64,000 nucleotides of DNA from Bdellovibrio sp. UBA4095 (GTDB taxonomy: Bacteria > Bdellovibrionota > Bdellovibrionia > Bdellovibrionales > Bdellovibrionaceae): contig DFXZ01000012.1 of assembly GCA_002381805.1 (NCBI GenBank), positions 1 to 64,000 on the forward strand. Reading direction: 5' to 3'. Shown here piece by piece: positions 15,503-24,555 of this stretch. Under the pieces are notes generated by a model, which did no database searches, was not told the DNA's origin, and was given only the letters and a program-made list of their open reading frames with translations. Each line of letters opens with the position of its first letter. Position 1 is the stretch's first letter. A program made the position numbers and the translations under genes.

Positions 15503-16021
15503 ATGAAAATCATTACACTTATTCTTTTACTGATTGGCTTTAATGCTCACGCTGACTTTGTCAGCTGGAACGTCGGTCCTGTTAGCGGAACTCTCCAGAC
15601 ATTGGGCGATCTGACTCTGGAAGAAGCGCAGGTGGTTCAATACTGTCAGTACTGCAATATCAGCACGTGTGCAGGTGGACCTTCGAAGCAAACAAATTTA
15701 AAGACAAGATTAGCTGCCGTGACGCAAGATCAATACCAGCTCTTAGTTAGTGGTGGACGCCATCGCAGTGGCTATCCTATGAAAAAACTTTCGAGCTGCG
15801 GTTACTACTTAAATCTTAAAGGTCATGATCGCCAAAGCGGAAGAGTCGTAAAAGGTCAGATACTCCTTGCCCACAGCCGTCGTCTTGATCCGAATCCCAT
15901 TTGGAAAAATGACCAACTGGCAGAAGCTTTGACAGTGTCCCTTACAGAAAATCCTCTAAAATTAGAAATTCAAAAAAAGGGCTTCACTGCCCCCGAAATC
16001 TATCCAGTTGAATCTAACTAA
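15503..16021 (+). CDS. Small secreted protein, cluster member 2
   Basis: A 172-residue protein with a signal peptide (MKIITLILLLIGFNAHA) and a mature part whose cysteines lie at QYCQYCNISTC and SSCGYY. The CxxC followed by a third cysteine could bind metal or form disulfides. I recognise no family. The ribosome site AGGAG lies eight bases before ATG. It is the middle gene of the cluster, and none of the three proteins shares obvious similarity with the others beyond size, export signal and cysteine content. Confidence 0.65.
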   Translation: MKIITLILLLIGFNAHADFVSWNVGPVSGTLQTLGDLTLEEAQVVQYCQYCNISTCAGGPSKQTNLKTRLAAVTQDQYQLLVSGGRHRSGYPMKKLSSCGYYLNLKGHDRQSGRVVKGQILLAHSRRLDPNPIWKNDQLAEALTVSLTENPLKLEIQKKGFTAPEIYPVESN

Positions 16022-16037
16022 CGGAAAGTGAGTTTTT

Positions 16038-16526
16038 ATGAAAATCCAAATTCTTTTATTTGCTTTACTTGTCAGTCCTATTTCGCAAGCGTCAGTGATC
16101 AACAAAAACATAGGCATTACCGAGCCGGCATTCTCTCATCTGATTTATCAGGCATATGCAAGCGAAGATCTCCTGAATCCAGATGGATCTTTTGTATTCC
16201 CACGGGGATTTAGTTGCCAAGTGAATGACAACATTCCTTCTTGCGAACTACTCGCAAATGAATGGGAAATGGTCGAAGGCATCGCCAGCTTGCGTGGCCG
16301 AATGTTCACGCCGGTGACTGAAGATGCCGTTTTTGACTTGATGGAGTACATGAAAGTCCCAGCTATCGTAAAGGAAAACGAAGGTGGAGTACTTTCGCGG
16401 ACTAAAACCTTATCCGTGACTGTTCAAGATAAGACCTATGAATTAATCTGCAATGAAGTTGGCCTAAAAGACCAACCAAACCCAGAACTGCGCAACTGCG
16501 TTCTGTATAATGGAGTCACCTGGTGA
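16038..16526 (+). CDS. Small secreted protein, cluster member 3
   Basis: A 162-residue protein with a signal peptide (residues 1-19, ending ISQAS) and four cysteines in the mature part (FSCQ, PSCELL, LICNE, RNCVLY). Acidic. No recognised domain. It starts 16 bp after the previous stop with a weak ribosome site (GGAAAG). It ends eight bases before the convergent GNAT fragment. A shared role with its two neighbours is likely from the operon arrangement but cannot be named. Confidence 0.65.
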   Translation: MKIQILLFALLVSPISQASVINKNIGITEPAFSHLIYQAYASEDLLNPDGSFVFPRGFSCQVNDNIPSCELLANEWEMVEGIASLRGRMFTPVTEDAVFDLMEYMKVPAIVKENEGGVLSRTKTLSVTVQDKTYELICNEVGLKDQPNPELRNCVLYNGVTW

Positions 16527-16534
16527 CTCCCTCT

Positions 16535-16765
16535 TTATCTTGAAGAGTGAGACTCTCTGAATAAACCAGAAAGTTCGGTAAACGAGGCCCTCCGTCTAAA
16601 ATTCTTTTCCTCATTGCATTGAATGAGCTCGAAACCAAACTTTTTATTTATTTCTAGCATCGGAGAATTGGCGGCATGAACATTCGTGACAATATAAGTG
16701 ATATTTTGTTCTTTCGCCCAATTCTGGGCTCTAAGCAGAAAAGGCTTTGCGGTAAACTTTAAGTT
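16535..16765 (-). pseudogene. C-terminal fragment of a GNAT acetyltransferase
   Basis: The frame encodes FLLRAQNWAKEQNITYIVTN and then MLEINKKFGFELI, the last helix and strand of a GNAT enzyme of the kind with the VHAANSPML motif. The front half of the fold, including the acetyl-CoA loop, is absent: upstream the frame runs into the 3' end of a membrane protein gene read in another frame. The overlap of the two frames marks a deletion junction at about 16745-16765. Confidence 0.6.
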
Positions 16766-17111
16766 CAATCGCAACAACTCCAAGTATAATTAAAATCTCA
16801 ACCATTAATAATAAACGCCCCCAGCCAGTTATACCTGGAAAAAAGAGAATTAAGGCGCCAGAAAGAATACAATAAGACAAGTTGGCAATAACAGTTGCTT
16901 TCAACAAAGAAGGTCTAATTGTTTTTACAAACCAATAGCAGCTCAAAGAATAAATTCCGTATGCTAATGGAAACATCGCCAAGCAGTACAAAGACCACAA
17001 TGGCAATCCAATCCATTGAGAAAATAGAGGAAGCACAACGCCAGTAAAAGAAGCGCTTACCAATGCCCCAATTCCATCAAAAAGAAAAATGTTTCTTTTG
17101 TCGAGATTCAT
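16731..17111 (-). CDS. Small integral membrane protein
   Basis: A 126-residue protein with four predicted membrane segments (about LVSASFTGVVLPLFS, LYCLAMFPLAYGIYSL, ATVIANLSYCILSGALIL and RLLLMVEILIILGVV) and a conserved-looking start MNLDKRNIFLFDGIGA. I recall similar uncharacterised membrane proteins in Bacteroidetes and Proteobacteria, but no function. ATG 17111 is chosen because it gives that start; an upstream TTG is in frame. The final codons lie at a junction with a GNAT fragment, so the C-terminus may be altered. Confidence 0.6.
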   Translation of the reverse strand: MNLDKRNIFLFDGIGALVSASFTGVVLPLFSQWIGLPLWSLYCLAMFPLAYGIYSLSCYWFVKTIRPSLLKATVIANLSYCILSGALILFFPGITGWGRLLLMVEILIILGVVAIELKVYRKAFSA

Positions 17112-17228
17112 CTTGATATAGTAGCTCTTCAAAAAGGCACTGTCCAAAGAGAAAAGCTGTTGAACAATTCCGCCTATAGAACATGTGATTAGATGCTAAC
17201 ACCCGGCCCAATCCTAACAGAGCGAAGG

Positions 17229-17888
17229 TCACGAGATAGAAGACGACTTTTCAATTGCCACCCAGCTTCGATGTAAAAAGAAATTAATTCGGTCGGAAGC
17301 GGCACCACTTTTAAGTTCCCTTAGGAATCCAGCCTTGCTCAAGATGGGTTCAATTTCTTCCCAGACACGTTTGACTCGAGCCATATTTCGATTGGGCATA
17401 CCTTTGCTAGCCTCGGAAGCCAAGAACCACAATCCGAGCTTGAGCGCCTTAAACTCTTCCTGAGTCACGGGAGGTCTTGATTCTAAAAGTTGACTAAGGT
17501 GATTAAAGATTTCCTCAACGCTGTATTTTTCAAAGGGATCTACTTGCGCCCTAGGCACTTTTTCTTTTTTCGGCTGCAGAAGGGTCGTGGGATCTTCAGC
17601 ATGAACAAAACACTTTATGATCCGCCAAAAATGTTCGTCGTCCTGAAACTTCTGAAAAAGTTTAAGCCCATGAGTATGCGTGATAAGATTTACCCACCTT
17701 GCCTTGAGATCTCGAGGATGATCGCGCTGCTCGACCGTCAGCTGGGATTGCTGTTTGAAATACCGAAGATAAGAAAGCACTTCTTCTTTAAAACTCCGCG
17801 GCAAATCCAATGACTCGATATGATCGGCCAATTTTCCAAAACGTTCCGAAACTTCCATAAATTCCTCAGGGGAAGGTAGCGCCTGCAA
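17229..17888 (-). CDS. Conserved hypothetical cytoplasmic protein
   Basis: A 219-residue helical, charged protein without signal or membrane segments. Features visible are a DLPRSFKEEVLSYLRYF helix, HTHGLKLFQKF, a Lys/Pro linker near the middle (QPKKEKVPRAQ) and a C-terminal helical half with VKRVWEEIEPIL. I recognise no family. The ATG is followed by a clean frame; no strong ribosome site is seen. It is not obviously coupled to its neighbours. Confidence 0.5.
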   Translation of the reverse strand: MQALPSPEEFMEVSERFGKLADHIESLDLPRSFKEEVLSYLRYFKQQSQLTVEQRDHPRDLKARWVNLITHTHGLKLFQKFQDDEHFWRIIKCFVHAEDPTTLLQPKKEKVPRAQVDPFEKYSVEEIFNHLSQLLESRPPVTQEEFKALKLGLWFLASEASKGMPNRNMARVKRVWEEIEPILSKAGFLRELKSGAASDRINFFLHRSWVAIEKSSSIS

Positions 17889-17962
17889 CCCCTGTAGACA
17901 GAACTACCCGCCGGTTTTACCGCAGTCAACAAATATGTAAATTTTGTGTAAATGACTATTCC

Positions 17963-18712
17963 CTAGGCAGGCAACGTCATGATAAGCGGCTTGCCTTTGG
18001 TGATAACCATAGTGTGCTCGTATTGAGCCGTGAGATACCTTTTGCTCGTCGCCAAAGTCCAACCATCCCCCGTATCGAAGACTTCTCTCGCTCCCGTGGA
18101 AAGGAACGGTTCGATTGTAATGACCTGATTCTCTTTTAAGATACGCTTGTCTTTTGGATCATAGTAGCCAGGAATAAACTCTGGCTCTTCATGAAGGCCC
18201 CGTCCAACTCCATGGCTGCCCAGATTTTCAATCACGGTCAAACCATTGCGAAGAGCTTCTTTTTCAATCGCCCTGCCGATGGAATTTAACGGCCGTCCAG
18301 CTGTGGCCGCTCTCATTGCCATATCCAAAGCCCGCTTCGTGGCAAGACAGAGGTTTGTTTTAATGATTGATTCAGGAGGAATGATGAAAGACCCTCCAGT
18401 GTCTGCAAAAAACCCGTCCAACTCTGCAGAGACATCGATATTGACGAGATCTCCCGCCGCCAGCTTCTTTGCCCCAGGAATACCATGAGCAGCTTCTTCA
18501 TTAACACTGATGCAAGTGGCACCAGGAAAGTTATAGACAAGCTGTGGCGCAGATCGAGCACCATGCCTTTCGAGAAAGGTCTGCCCCAACTGATCGAGCT
18601 CAAGAGTTGTGATACCAGGCTCGAGTCTTGAACCCATGTACTGCAGACATTGAGCGACAATTCTTCCGATTTTACCAAGAGCTATAAGGTCGTTTTCGTT
18701 CTGAATAGACAT
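17963..18712 (-). CDS. map: Methionine aminopeptidase, type I
   Basis: A 249-residue enzyme that removes the initiator methionine from nascent proteins, using two metal ions. From ATG 18712 the metal ligands are Asp93 and Asp104 (in NIDVSAELDGFFADTG), His167 (SHGVG), Glu201 (TIEPF) and Glu232 (YEHTMV); substrate-contacting His76 (AHGIPG) and His174 are also present. Length is normal and there is no zinc-finger extension. It is not in the usual rpsM/adk context, so it may be a second copy. Its start is covered by the end of an upstream small lipoprotein gene, so translation may be coupled. Confidence 0.9.
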   Translation of the reverse strand: MSIQNENDLIALGKIGRIVAQCLQYMGSRLEPGITTLELDQLGQTFLERHGARSAPQLVYNFPGATCISVNEEAAHGIPGAKKLAAGDLVNIDVSAELDGFFADTGGSFIIPPESIIKTNLCLATKRALDMAMRAATAGRPLNSIGRAIEKEALRNGLTVIENLGSHGVGRGLHEEPEFIPGYYDPKDKRILKENQVITIEPFLSTGAREVFDTGDGWTLATSKRYLTAQYEHTMVITKGKPLIMTLPA

Positions 18713-18924
18713 GACCAAAGAATATCACGTGCAGAAAAGGGCGTCATTACATAAGGCAAGAGCTTGTATTTCATACCTGAGGTGAGTTCCTGATGAATCC
18801 GTTGATGTTTAAGGACCGCCAGAGGACTCCCACAATTCTGAAATGCTAAGATGAAGATCATCATCAGTGGGACCAACAAGTATTTTGAAAGCTTCCCAGG
18901 ACCACGGTTCTGATCGGATTGCAT
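18682..18924 (-). CDS. Small lipoprotein with FQNCG lipobox
   Basis: An 80-residue protein with a basic N-terminus, a hydrophobic stretch (YLLVPLMMIFILAF) and QNCGSP, where the cysteine would be lipidated. FQNCG lipoboxes are very common in Bdellovibrio lipoproteins. A strong ribosome site (AGGGGGG) lies five bases before ATG, which supports real translation. The mature part is short and basic and matches nothing I know. The 3' end overlaps the start of map by about 30 bp in another frame. Confidence 0.55.
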   Translation of the reverse strand: MQSDQNRGPGKLSKYLLVPLMMIFILAFQNCGSPLAVLKHQRIHQELTSGMKYKLLPYVMTPFSARDILWSCLFRTKTTL

Positions 18925-19151
18925 ATACCCCCCTAGTAAACATTTCCGTATTCAGGATAGCTTTCCTTTCGGAATCGCACCTGGTTCATGAAAGGTGGTT
19001 CTCGATTCGAAACAAGGATTTACGCGGGAACATGACGATCGACAGCCGTGATGAGCAATGCACATTATGGATAAACTGGAAATATGATCTGAATCAAGTT
19101 TTTTGGAGCCTGCATCGCCTGACTGATGAGGCCCCAAGAGGTCGTAATTGT

Positions 19152-20216
<1,065 letters not shown>

Positions 20217-20422
20217 AATTTACTCCTAATGGCCAAGAACCTAATCAAGAGCTTTCCTACAATCAAGGTCAAAGAAGACTGATCCTGGCCGAATAAACAA
20301 AATTTGCCTAGAATTTATTCAGAACGCGCTTATAGCAAGCCGCAATATAAGCCCCTCAGATCGCCACCTGAACTCTGCGATTTATACTGGCAAAAAAGAG
20401 CAACAGTGTTATCTTATCCGCC

Positions 20423-21277
20423 ATGCAAAACAAAACAGTTCATATCGGAAATATTGAAGTCGCGAACAACAAACCCTTTGTCCTTTTTGCAGGCCTGAAC
20501 GTTCTAGAGTCCAGAGACCTTGCGATGTCCACTTGCGAGCACTTCGTTAAAGTCACCGACAAGCTTAAAATTCCGTATGTTTTTAAGTCTTCATTCGATA
20601 AAGCCAATCGCTCCTCTATTCACTCTTATCGCGGCCCCGGCATGGAGGAAGGACTTAAAATATTCCAGGAGTTAAAGGAAACTTTTGGAGTCAAAGTCAT
20701 CACGGATGTTCACGAGATCCACCAATGCCAACCGGTCGCTGATGTTGTGGACGTTATCCAACTGCCGGCCTTTTTGGCCAGACAAACAGACCTAGTCGCA
20801 GCCATGGCAAAGACTGGTTCCGTCATAAATATCAAAAAACCCCAATTTTTAAGTCCCGGTCAAATGGGAAACATCGTGGACAAATTCAAAGAATGCGGAA
20901 ACGAAAAAGTCATTCTTTGTGACCGCGGAACTAATTTTGGATACGACAACTTGGTTGTTGATATGTTGGGCTTTAACATTATGAAGAAGGTTTCCAATGG
21001 CAGCCCGGTCATCCTCGATGCCACTCATGCCTTACAGTGCCGCGATCCTTTTGGCGCCGCCTCGGGTGGACGACGCGAACAAGTCGGCGAACTTTCCCGC
21101 GCTGGGCTCGCAGTGGGTTTAGCAGGTCTCTTTATCGAAAGTCACCCGGCACCAGACAAAGCTAAGTGCGATGGTCCTTCTGCACTTCCGCTTTCTAAAT
21201 TAGAGCCCTTCTTACTCCAAATGAAGAATCTCGATGATCTCATCAAATCATTCCCCGAGCTAGATACTAACATCTAG
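20423..21277 (+). CDS. kdsA: 3-deoxy-8-phosphooctulonate (KDO-8-P) synthase
   Basis: A 284-residue enzyme that joins phosphoenolpyruvate and arabinose 5-phosphate to make KDO-8-phosphate, a precursor of the LPS inner core. Family motifs: FKSSFDKANRSSIHSYRGPG, ITDVHE, LPAFLARQTDL, IKKPQFLSPGQM, CDRGTNFGYDNL, DATHALQ and FIESHPAPDKAKCDGPSALP. The Asn in NIKKPQ and the absence of a Cys ligand at that end suggest the metal-independent type, which I infer only from motif comparison. It is monocistronic here, away from other LPS genes. Confidence 0.95.
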   Translation: MQNKTVHIGNIEVANNKPFVLFAGLNVLESRDLAMSTCEHFVKVTDKLKIPYVFKSSFDKANRSSIHSYRGPGMEEGLKIFQELKETFGVKVITDVHEIHQCQPVADVVDVIQLPAFLARQTDLVAAMAKTGSVINIKKPQFLSPGQMGNIVDKFKECGNEKVILCDRGTNFGYDNLVVDMLGFNIMKKVSNGSPVILDATHALQCRDPFGAASGGRREQVGELSRAGLAVGLAGLFIESHPAPDKAKCDGPSALPLSKLEPFLLQMKNLDDLIKSFPELDTNI

Positions 21278-21381
21278 CAATTGGCGAACTCAGCATGACA
21301 ATAAGGTCATGACAAGATCGCAATTTGCTTTCACTTCGAGATTTTGCAAGCGTGGGCTTACTTTTATAAAGGAGTTTGCTC

Positions 21382-21843
21382 ATGAAGTTCATCGCTTTTT
21401 TTGCACTTGCCCTGGCATTTTCTTCCACGACCCTTGCTTTTGAACTAAAAGGTGAAGCCGCATTTCCCATCAGAAAGAGTACCTCCGCTGTCGAGGAAAA
21501 CACTATCATCATCAAAGATGGCAGCCTGCAGACTCAAGTCAGTTATTCTTACCAGTATCGCAACACGCCCCCACACACACGTTCTGTCGCACGGTTTAGA
21601 ATATTCAATCACGGCAGCTCGGCAATTTATGTCGAAAGCGTCGCCCTTGAAGGTCGCTATTTTATGGCATCCAATAACTGTATGCGAGTTCTGCTGCCGG
21701 GAAGAAATTGCCCTATCACCGTTTCGTTTATCCCTAAAAGCCTCGGAAATCATTCAGGTCGGCTCGATATAGATATGACTGGAGCACAAAACATACACAT
21801 CTACCTAAGCGGTCGCTCGTTAGCCCGCAAAACTCCTCGCTAA
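21382..21843 (+). CDS. Secreted protein with an ASH/HYDIN-like beta domain
   Basis: A 153-residue protein with a signal peptide (MKFIAFFALALAFSSTTLA) and an immunoglobulin-like domain over about residues 60-145: RFRIFNHGSSAIYVESV, NNCMRVLLPGRNCPITVSF and GNHSGRLDI. This matches the choice-of-anchor/ASH pattern in which two cysteines bracket an LPG turn. Such domains often act in surface or periplasmic binding. The ATG at 21382 has AGGAG about eight bases upstream; a TTG two codons earlier is unlikely. It is followed by a strong terminator. Confidence 0.7.
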   Translation: MKFIAFFALALAFSSTTLAFELKGEAAFPIRKSTSAVEENTIIIKDGSLQTQVSYSYQYRNTPPHTRSVARFRIFNHGSSAIYVESVALEGRYFMASNNCMRVLLPGRNCPITVSFIPKSLGNHSGRLDIDMTGAQNIHIYLSGRSLARKTPR

Positions 21844-21870
21844 CTCCATCAGGCGCACCGCGTTCTAAAA

Positions 21871-21902
21871 AATGCAAGGCCGGCAAAGCCTTGCATTTTT
21901 TT
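21871..21902. terminator. Bidirectional rho-independent terminator
   Basis: Perfect 10-bp stem AATGCAAGGC / GCCTTGCATT with a seven-base loop, preceded by A residues and followed by seven T. It ends transcription of the secreted beta-domain gene and insulates the next gene. Confidence 0.9.
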
Positions 21903-21951
21903 ATGAAGCCGACAAGGATCACTGTACGAATCTTAGACGCGGATCAGGTAC

Positions 21952-22674
21952 ATGACAGACACGAAAACTCAGCAACCCGAAAAACAAGAGAACGCACTTT
22001 TGAACCTTCTTTTCAATATTGTTCTCCCCGTTCTGATCCTTAACAAGCTTAGCAACTACATTGGTCCTCTCTATGCACTGATCTTGGCTCTGGCATTTCC
22101 ACTGACCTATGGTGGCTATGATCTGGTCAAAAGAAAAAAGATGAATGCCTTTTCTGTGCTTGGCCTTCTAAACGTCCTCCTAACTGGAGGACTGGCGCTG
22201 ATGGGAATTCATGGAATCTGGTTTGCCGTTAAAGAAGCTGCTTTTCCTGCGTTGGTCGGCTTATTCGTGTTGGGCTCGGCGTTCACGAAAAAACCCTTCA
22301 TCGAAGCGCTTTTTTTAAACCCCGCTGTTATGAAAGTGGACCTTCTAGAAAGCCGGCTCAAAGAACAGGGCAAACAGGAAGAGTTCCATGATCACCTTCG
22401 CAAAGCGACCATGTGGCTTTCGGCCTCATTTGCTCTGAGTGCTTTTTTAAATTTCATGCTAGCGCGCAGAATTTTTATTAATATCGATCCCAGTTTGACT
22501 GCGGATGCAAAATCCGTCGTCATCAACGAACAAATCGCCGAAATGACAACTTGGTCCATGGCAATTATCATGGTGCCGTCAATTCTCTTTCTCCTTGGAA
22601 TCTTCTGGTACTTAATGAGAGGCGTTAAGGCCTACGCAGGTCTTTCCACTGAAGATCTTATCCGCGAATCTTAG
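21952..22674 (+). CDS. VC0807-type integral membrane protein
   Basis: A 240-residue membrane protein with about six hydrophobic segments. NKLSNYIGPLYALILALAFP followed by YGGYDLVKRKK fits the group annotated as VC0807 family, whose function is unknown. A soluble loop in the middle (KVDLLESRLKEQGKQEEFHDHLRK) is predicted helical. It is convergent with the proline-rich protein gene, and the two stop codons overlap by four bases. Confidence 0.6.
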   Translation: MTDTKTQQPEKQENALLNLLFNIVLPVLILNKLSNYIGPLYALILALAFPLTYGGYDLVKRKKMNAFSVLGLLNVLLTGGLALMGIHGIWFAVKEAAFPALVGLFVLGSAFTKKPFIEALFLNPAVMKVDLLESRLKEQGKQEEFHDHLRKATMWLSASFALSAFLNFMLARRIFINIDPSLTADAKSVVINEQIAEMTTWSMAIIMVPSILFLLGIFWYLMRGVKAYAGLSTEDLIRES

Positions 22675-23411
22675 AAATCGCCGCCACCTTCATCAAAGGG
22701 CGGTGGAGGCGGAGGTGGTGGTGGGAAGTTCTCGTACTCCCCGTTACCATAGGTTTCGTCATATGGAGGAGCCGGTGGAGCATCGCCAAACTCATCCACA
22801 ACTGGAGGCGGAACATATCCTCCATCGCCGAAATCATCCGGCGGTGGTGGAAAATCAACACCGCCACTATCGTAGCCACCATCACCGAAACTTGTACCGC
22901 CCGAGGAATCACGGCCGCCAAAAGAAGTCCCCATGGACTCTCTTCGGTATTTCGGTTCTCCACCATAGAGAGCCCGTTTTTTGTAATCATAGCGGGGACG
23001 CTGTTTATCGATACCTAACTCTTCGGCTTCAGATGGCAGGTTTTTCTTTTCGCGGTCGACCACTTCAGCTTTTTGCTGCGCCTGGTATTCCTTGTAACTT
23101 TGAGCACGCTGTTCTTCAAATGCCTGTTTAACTGCCGCATCAGCCAGGGCCTCAGGGCTCTCTTCCGACATCTTGTTTTCTTTTTTTTCTTTTTTGTACT
23201 GATCCAGGTTCCGCTTTCGAACCATTTCCCACTGATCAAGTCTCTCGTAGTAGGCACGCTCTCCACGCTGACGAGCGCGATCAAACTGCTGACTTTCTTT
23301 TTGATGCTCAGCAAAACCGCGAAGTCGGAATTCCTCTGGTCCCATCGTGTAGCCCACGACGGAAAATACCAAGACAGGAATAAGGGCTAAAAAGTTTCGT
23401 GGGAGATTCAT
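22671..23411 (-). CDS. Membrane-anchored coiled-coil protein with Gly/Pro-rich tail
   Basis: A 246-residue protein. An N-terminal hydrophobic segment (LALIPVLVFSVVGYTM) is a signal anchor or signal peptide. Residues of about 30-160 are highly charged and helical (ERLDQWEMVRKRN, QFEEQRAQSYKEYQAQQ), and the last 90 residues are low complexity, rich in Gly, Asp, Tyr and Pro, with a run of nine prolines followed by FDEGGGDF. No family is recognised. ATG 23411 has GAGG six bases upstream. The composition suggests an envelope-spanning or surface-sticky role, which is inference only. Confidence 0.6.
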   Translation of the reverse strand: MNLPRNFLALIPVLVFSVVGYTMGPEEFRLRGFAEHQKESQQFDRARQRGERAYYERLDQWEMVRKRNLDQYKKEKKENKMSEESPEALADAAVKQAFEEQRAQSYKEYQAQQKAEVVDREKKNLPSEAEELGIDKQRPRYDYKKRALYGGEPKYRRESMGTSFGGRDSSGGTSFGDGGYDSGGVDFPPPPDDFGDGGYVPPPVVDEFGDAPPAPPYDETYGNGEYENFPPPPPPPPPFDEGGGDF

Positions 23412-23521
23412 TATTGACCTCATTCTACCAGCCTTAGCGTTTTTTTTTGAACAAACAAAAAAAGATGCTCGACCTTTGGCTGTTTCCTGAATAACTTTAC
23501 CCCTTGAACTAAAGGAGTTTC

Positions 23522-24541
23522 ATGGACGCATTGCAGAGCATCGGAGTATTCGCAGCACAAACTTTCCTTATTCTTTTTGCTGTGCTAACCGTAATTATTG
23601 TTATAGCCCTTATAGCCACGAAGGCAGGTCACAAGCCTGAGCTGAAAGTGGAGTTGATTCACAAGAAATACAAACACTTCCGCCAAATTCTTAAATCAAA
23701 TATTGTGAACAAGGCTGAGCTGAAAGAACTTAAAAAGAAACTTAAAGCGGATCGCAAAGCTCAAGATGGAAAGTCTAGTACAGACGCGAAAAAAATCTTC
23801 CTGATCGATTTTGAAGGCGACGTGAAAGCGACTTCTGTAGACAGCCTACGCGAAGAGATCACAGCTGTTCTGACGGTCGCAACCCCGCAAGACGAAGTCA
23901 TCGTGCGCGTGGAAAGCCCCGGTGGCGTGGTGCATGGTTATGGCCTGGCGGCCTCTCAACTACTCCGTGTGCGTGAAAAGAATATTCCGCTAACTGTCTG
24001 TATTGATAAAGTGGCGGCAAGCGGTGGTTATTTAATGTCTTGCACAGCCAACAAGATACTCTGTGCCCCATTTGCAATCGTGGGCTCTATCGGAGTTGTC
24101 GCTCAGGTGCCAAATTTCAATAAAGTTCTTCGTAAACATGACGTTGAATACAAGGAATACACAGCGGGAGATTACAAGAGGACGGTTAGCATCCTGGGTG
24201 AAATTACTGAAAAAGGTGAAGAAAAATTTAAACAGCAACTTGAGGAAACTCACATTCTGTTTAAGAACTTCGTGCAAAAATTTCGCCCTCAGCTTGTCCT
24301 AGAAGACGTCGCAACTGGAGAATATTGGTACGGAGAGCAAGCTATCCTTAAAGGACTTGTTGATGAAATTAGAACCAGTGATGATTACCTATTAGCACTT
24401 GCAGAAAATCACCAAATAGTTAAAGTTACGCATGAGCATCACGCGTCTATTAGCGAAAAACTCACTGGAATTGTCGGGAAAGCGGTTCGCAAGGGCGGCC
24501 TTGCAATTGTTGAAGATCTTGAATCTCGGCGATTTCTATAA
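23522..24541 (+). CDS. sohB: SohB/SppA-type inner-membrane serine peptidase
   Basis: A 339-residue S49 family peptidase. An N-terminal membrane segment (about 12-33) and a charged linker precede the protease domain (about 90-300). The Ser-Lys dyad is visible as Ser167 in AASGGYLMSC and Lys219 in GDYKRTVS, with the oxyanion-site ESPGG at about 131. Such enzymes degrade signal peptides or small membrane peptides. It starts eight bases after AGGAG and ends 14 bp before the first gene of a peptide ABC importer, so it is probably co-transcribed with it. Confidence 0.85.
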   Translation: MDALQSIGVFAAQTFLILFAVLTVIIVIALIATKAGHKPELKVELIHKKYKHFRQILKSNIVNKAELKELKKKLKADRKAQDGKSSTDAKKIFLIDFEGDVKATSVDSLREEITAVLTVATPQDEVIVRVESPGGVVHGYGLAASQLLRVREKNIPLTVCIDKVAASGGYLMSCTANKILCAPFAIVGSIGVVAQVPNFNKVLRKHDVEYKEYTAGDYKRTVSILGEITEKGEEKFKQQLEETHILFKNFVQKFRPQLVLEDVATGEYWYGEQAILKGLVDEIRTSDDYLLALAENHQIVKVTHEHHASISEKLTGIVGKAVRKGGLAIVEDLESRRFL

Positions 24542-24555
24542 ACAAGGGAGACCAC

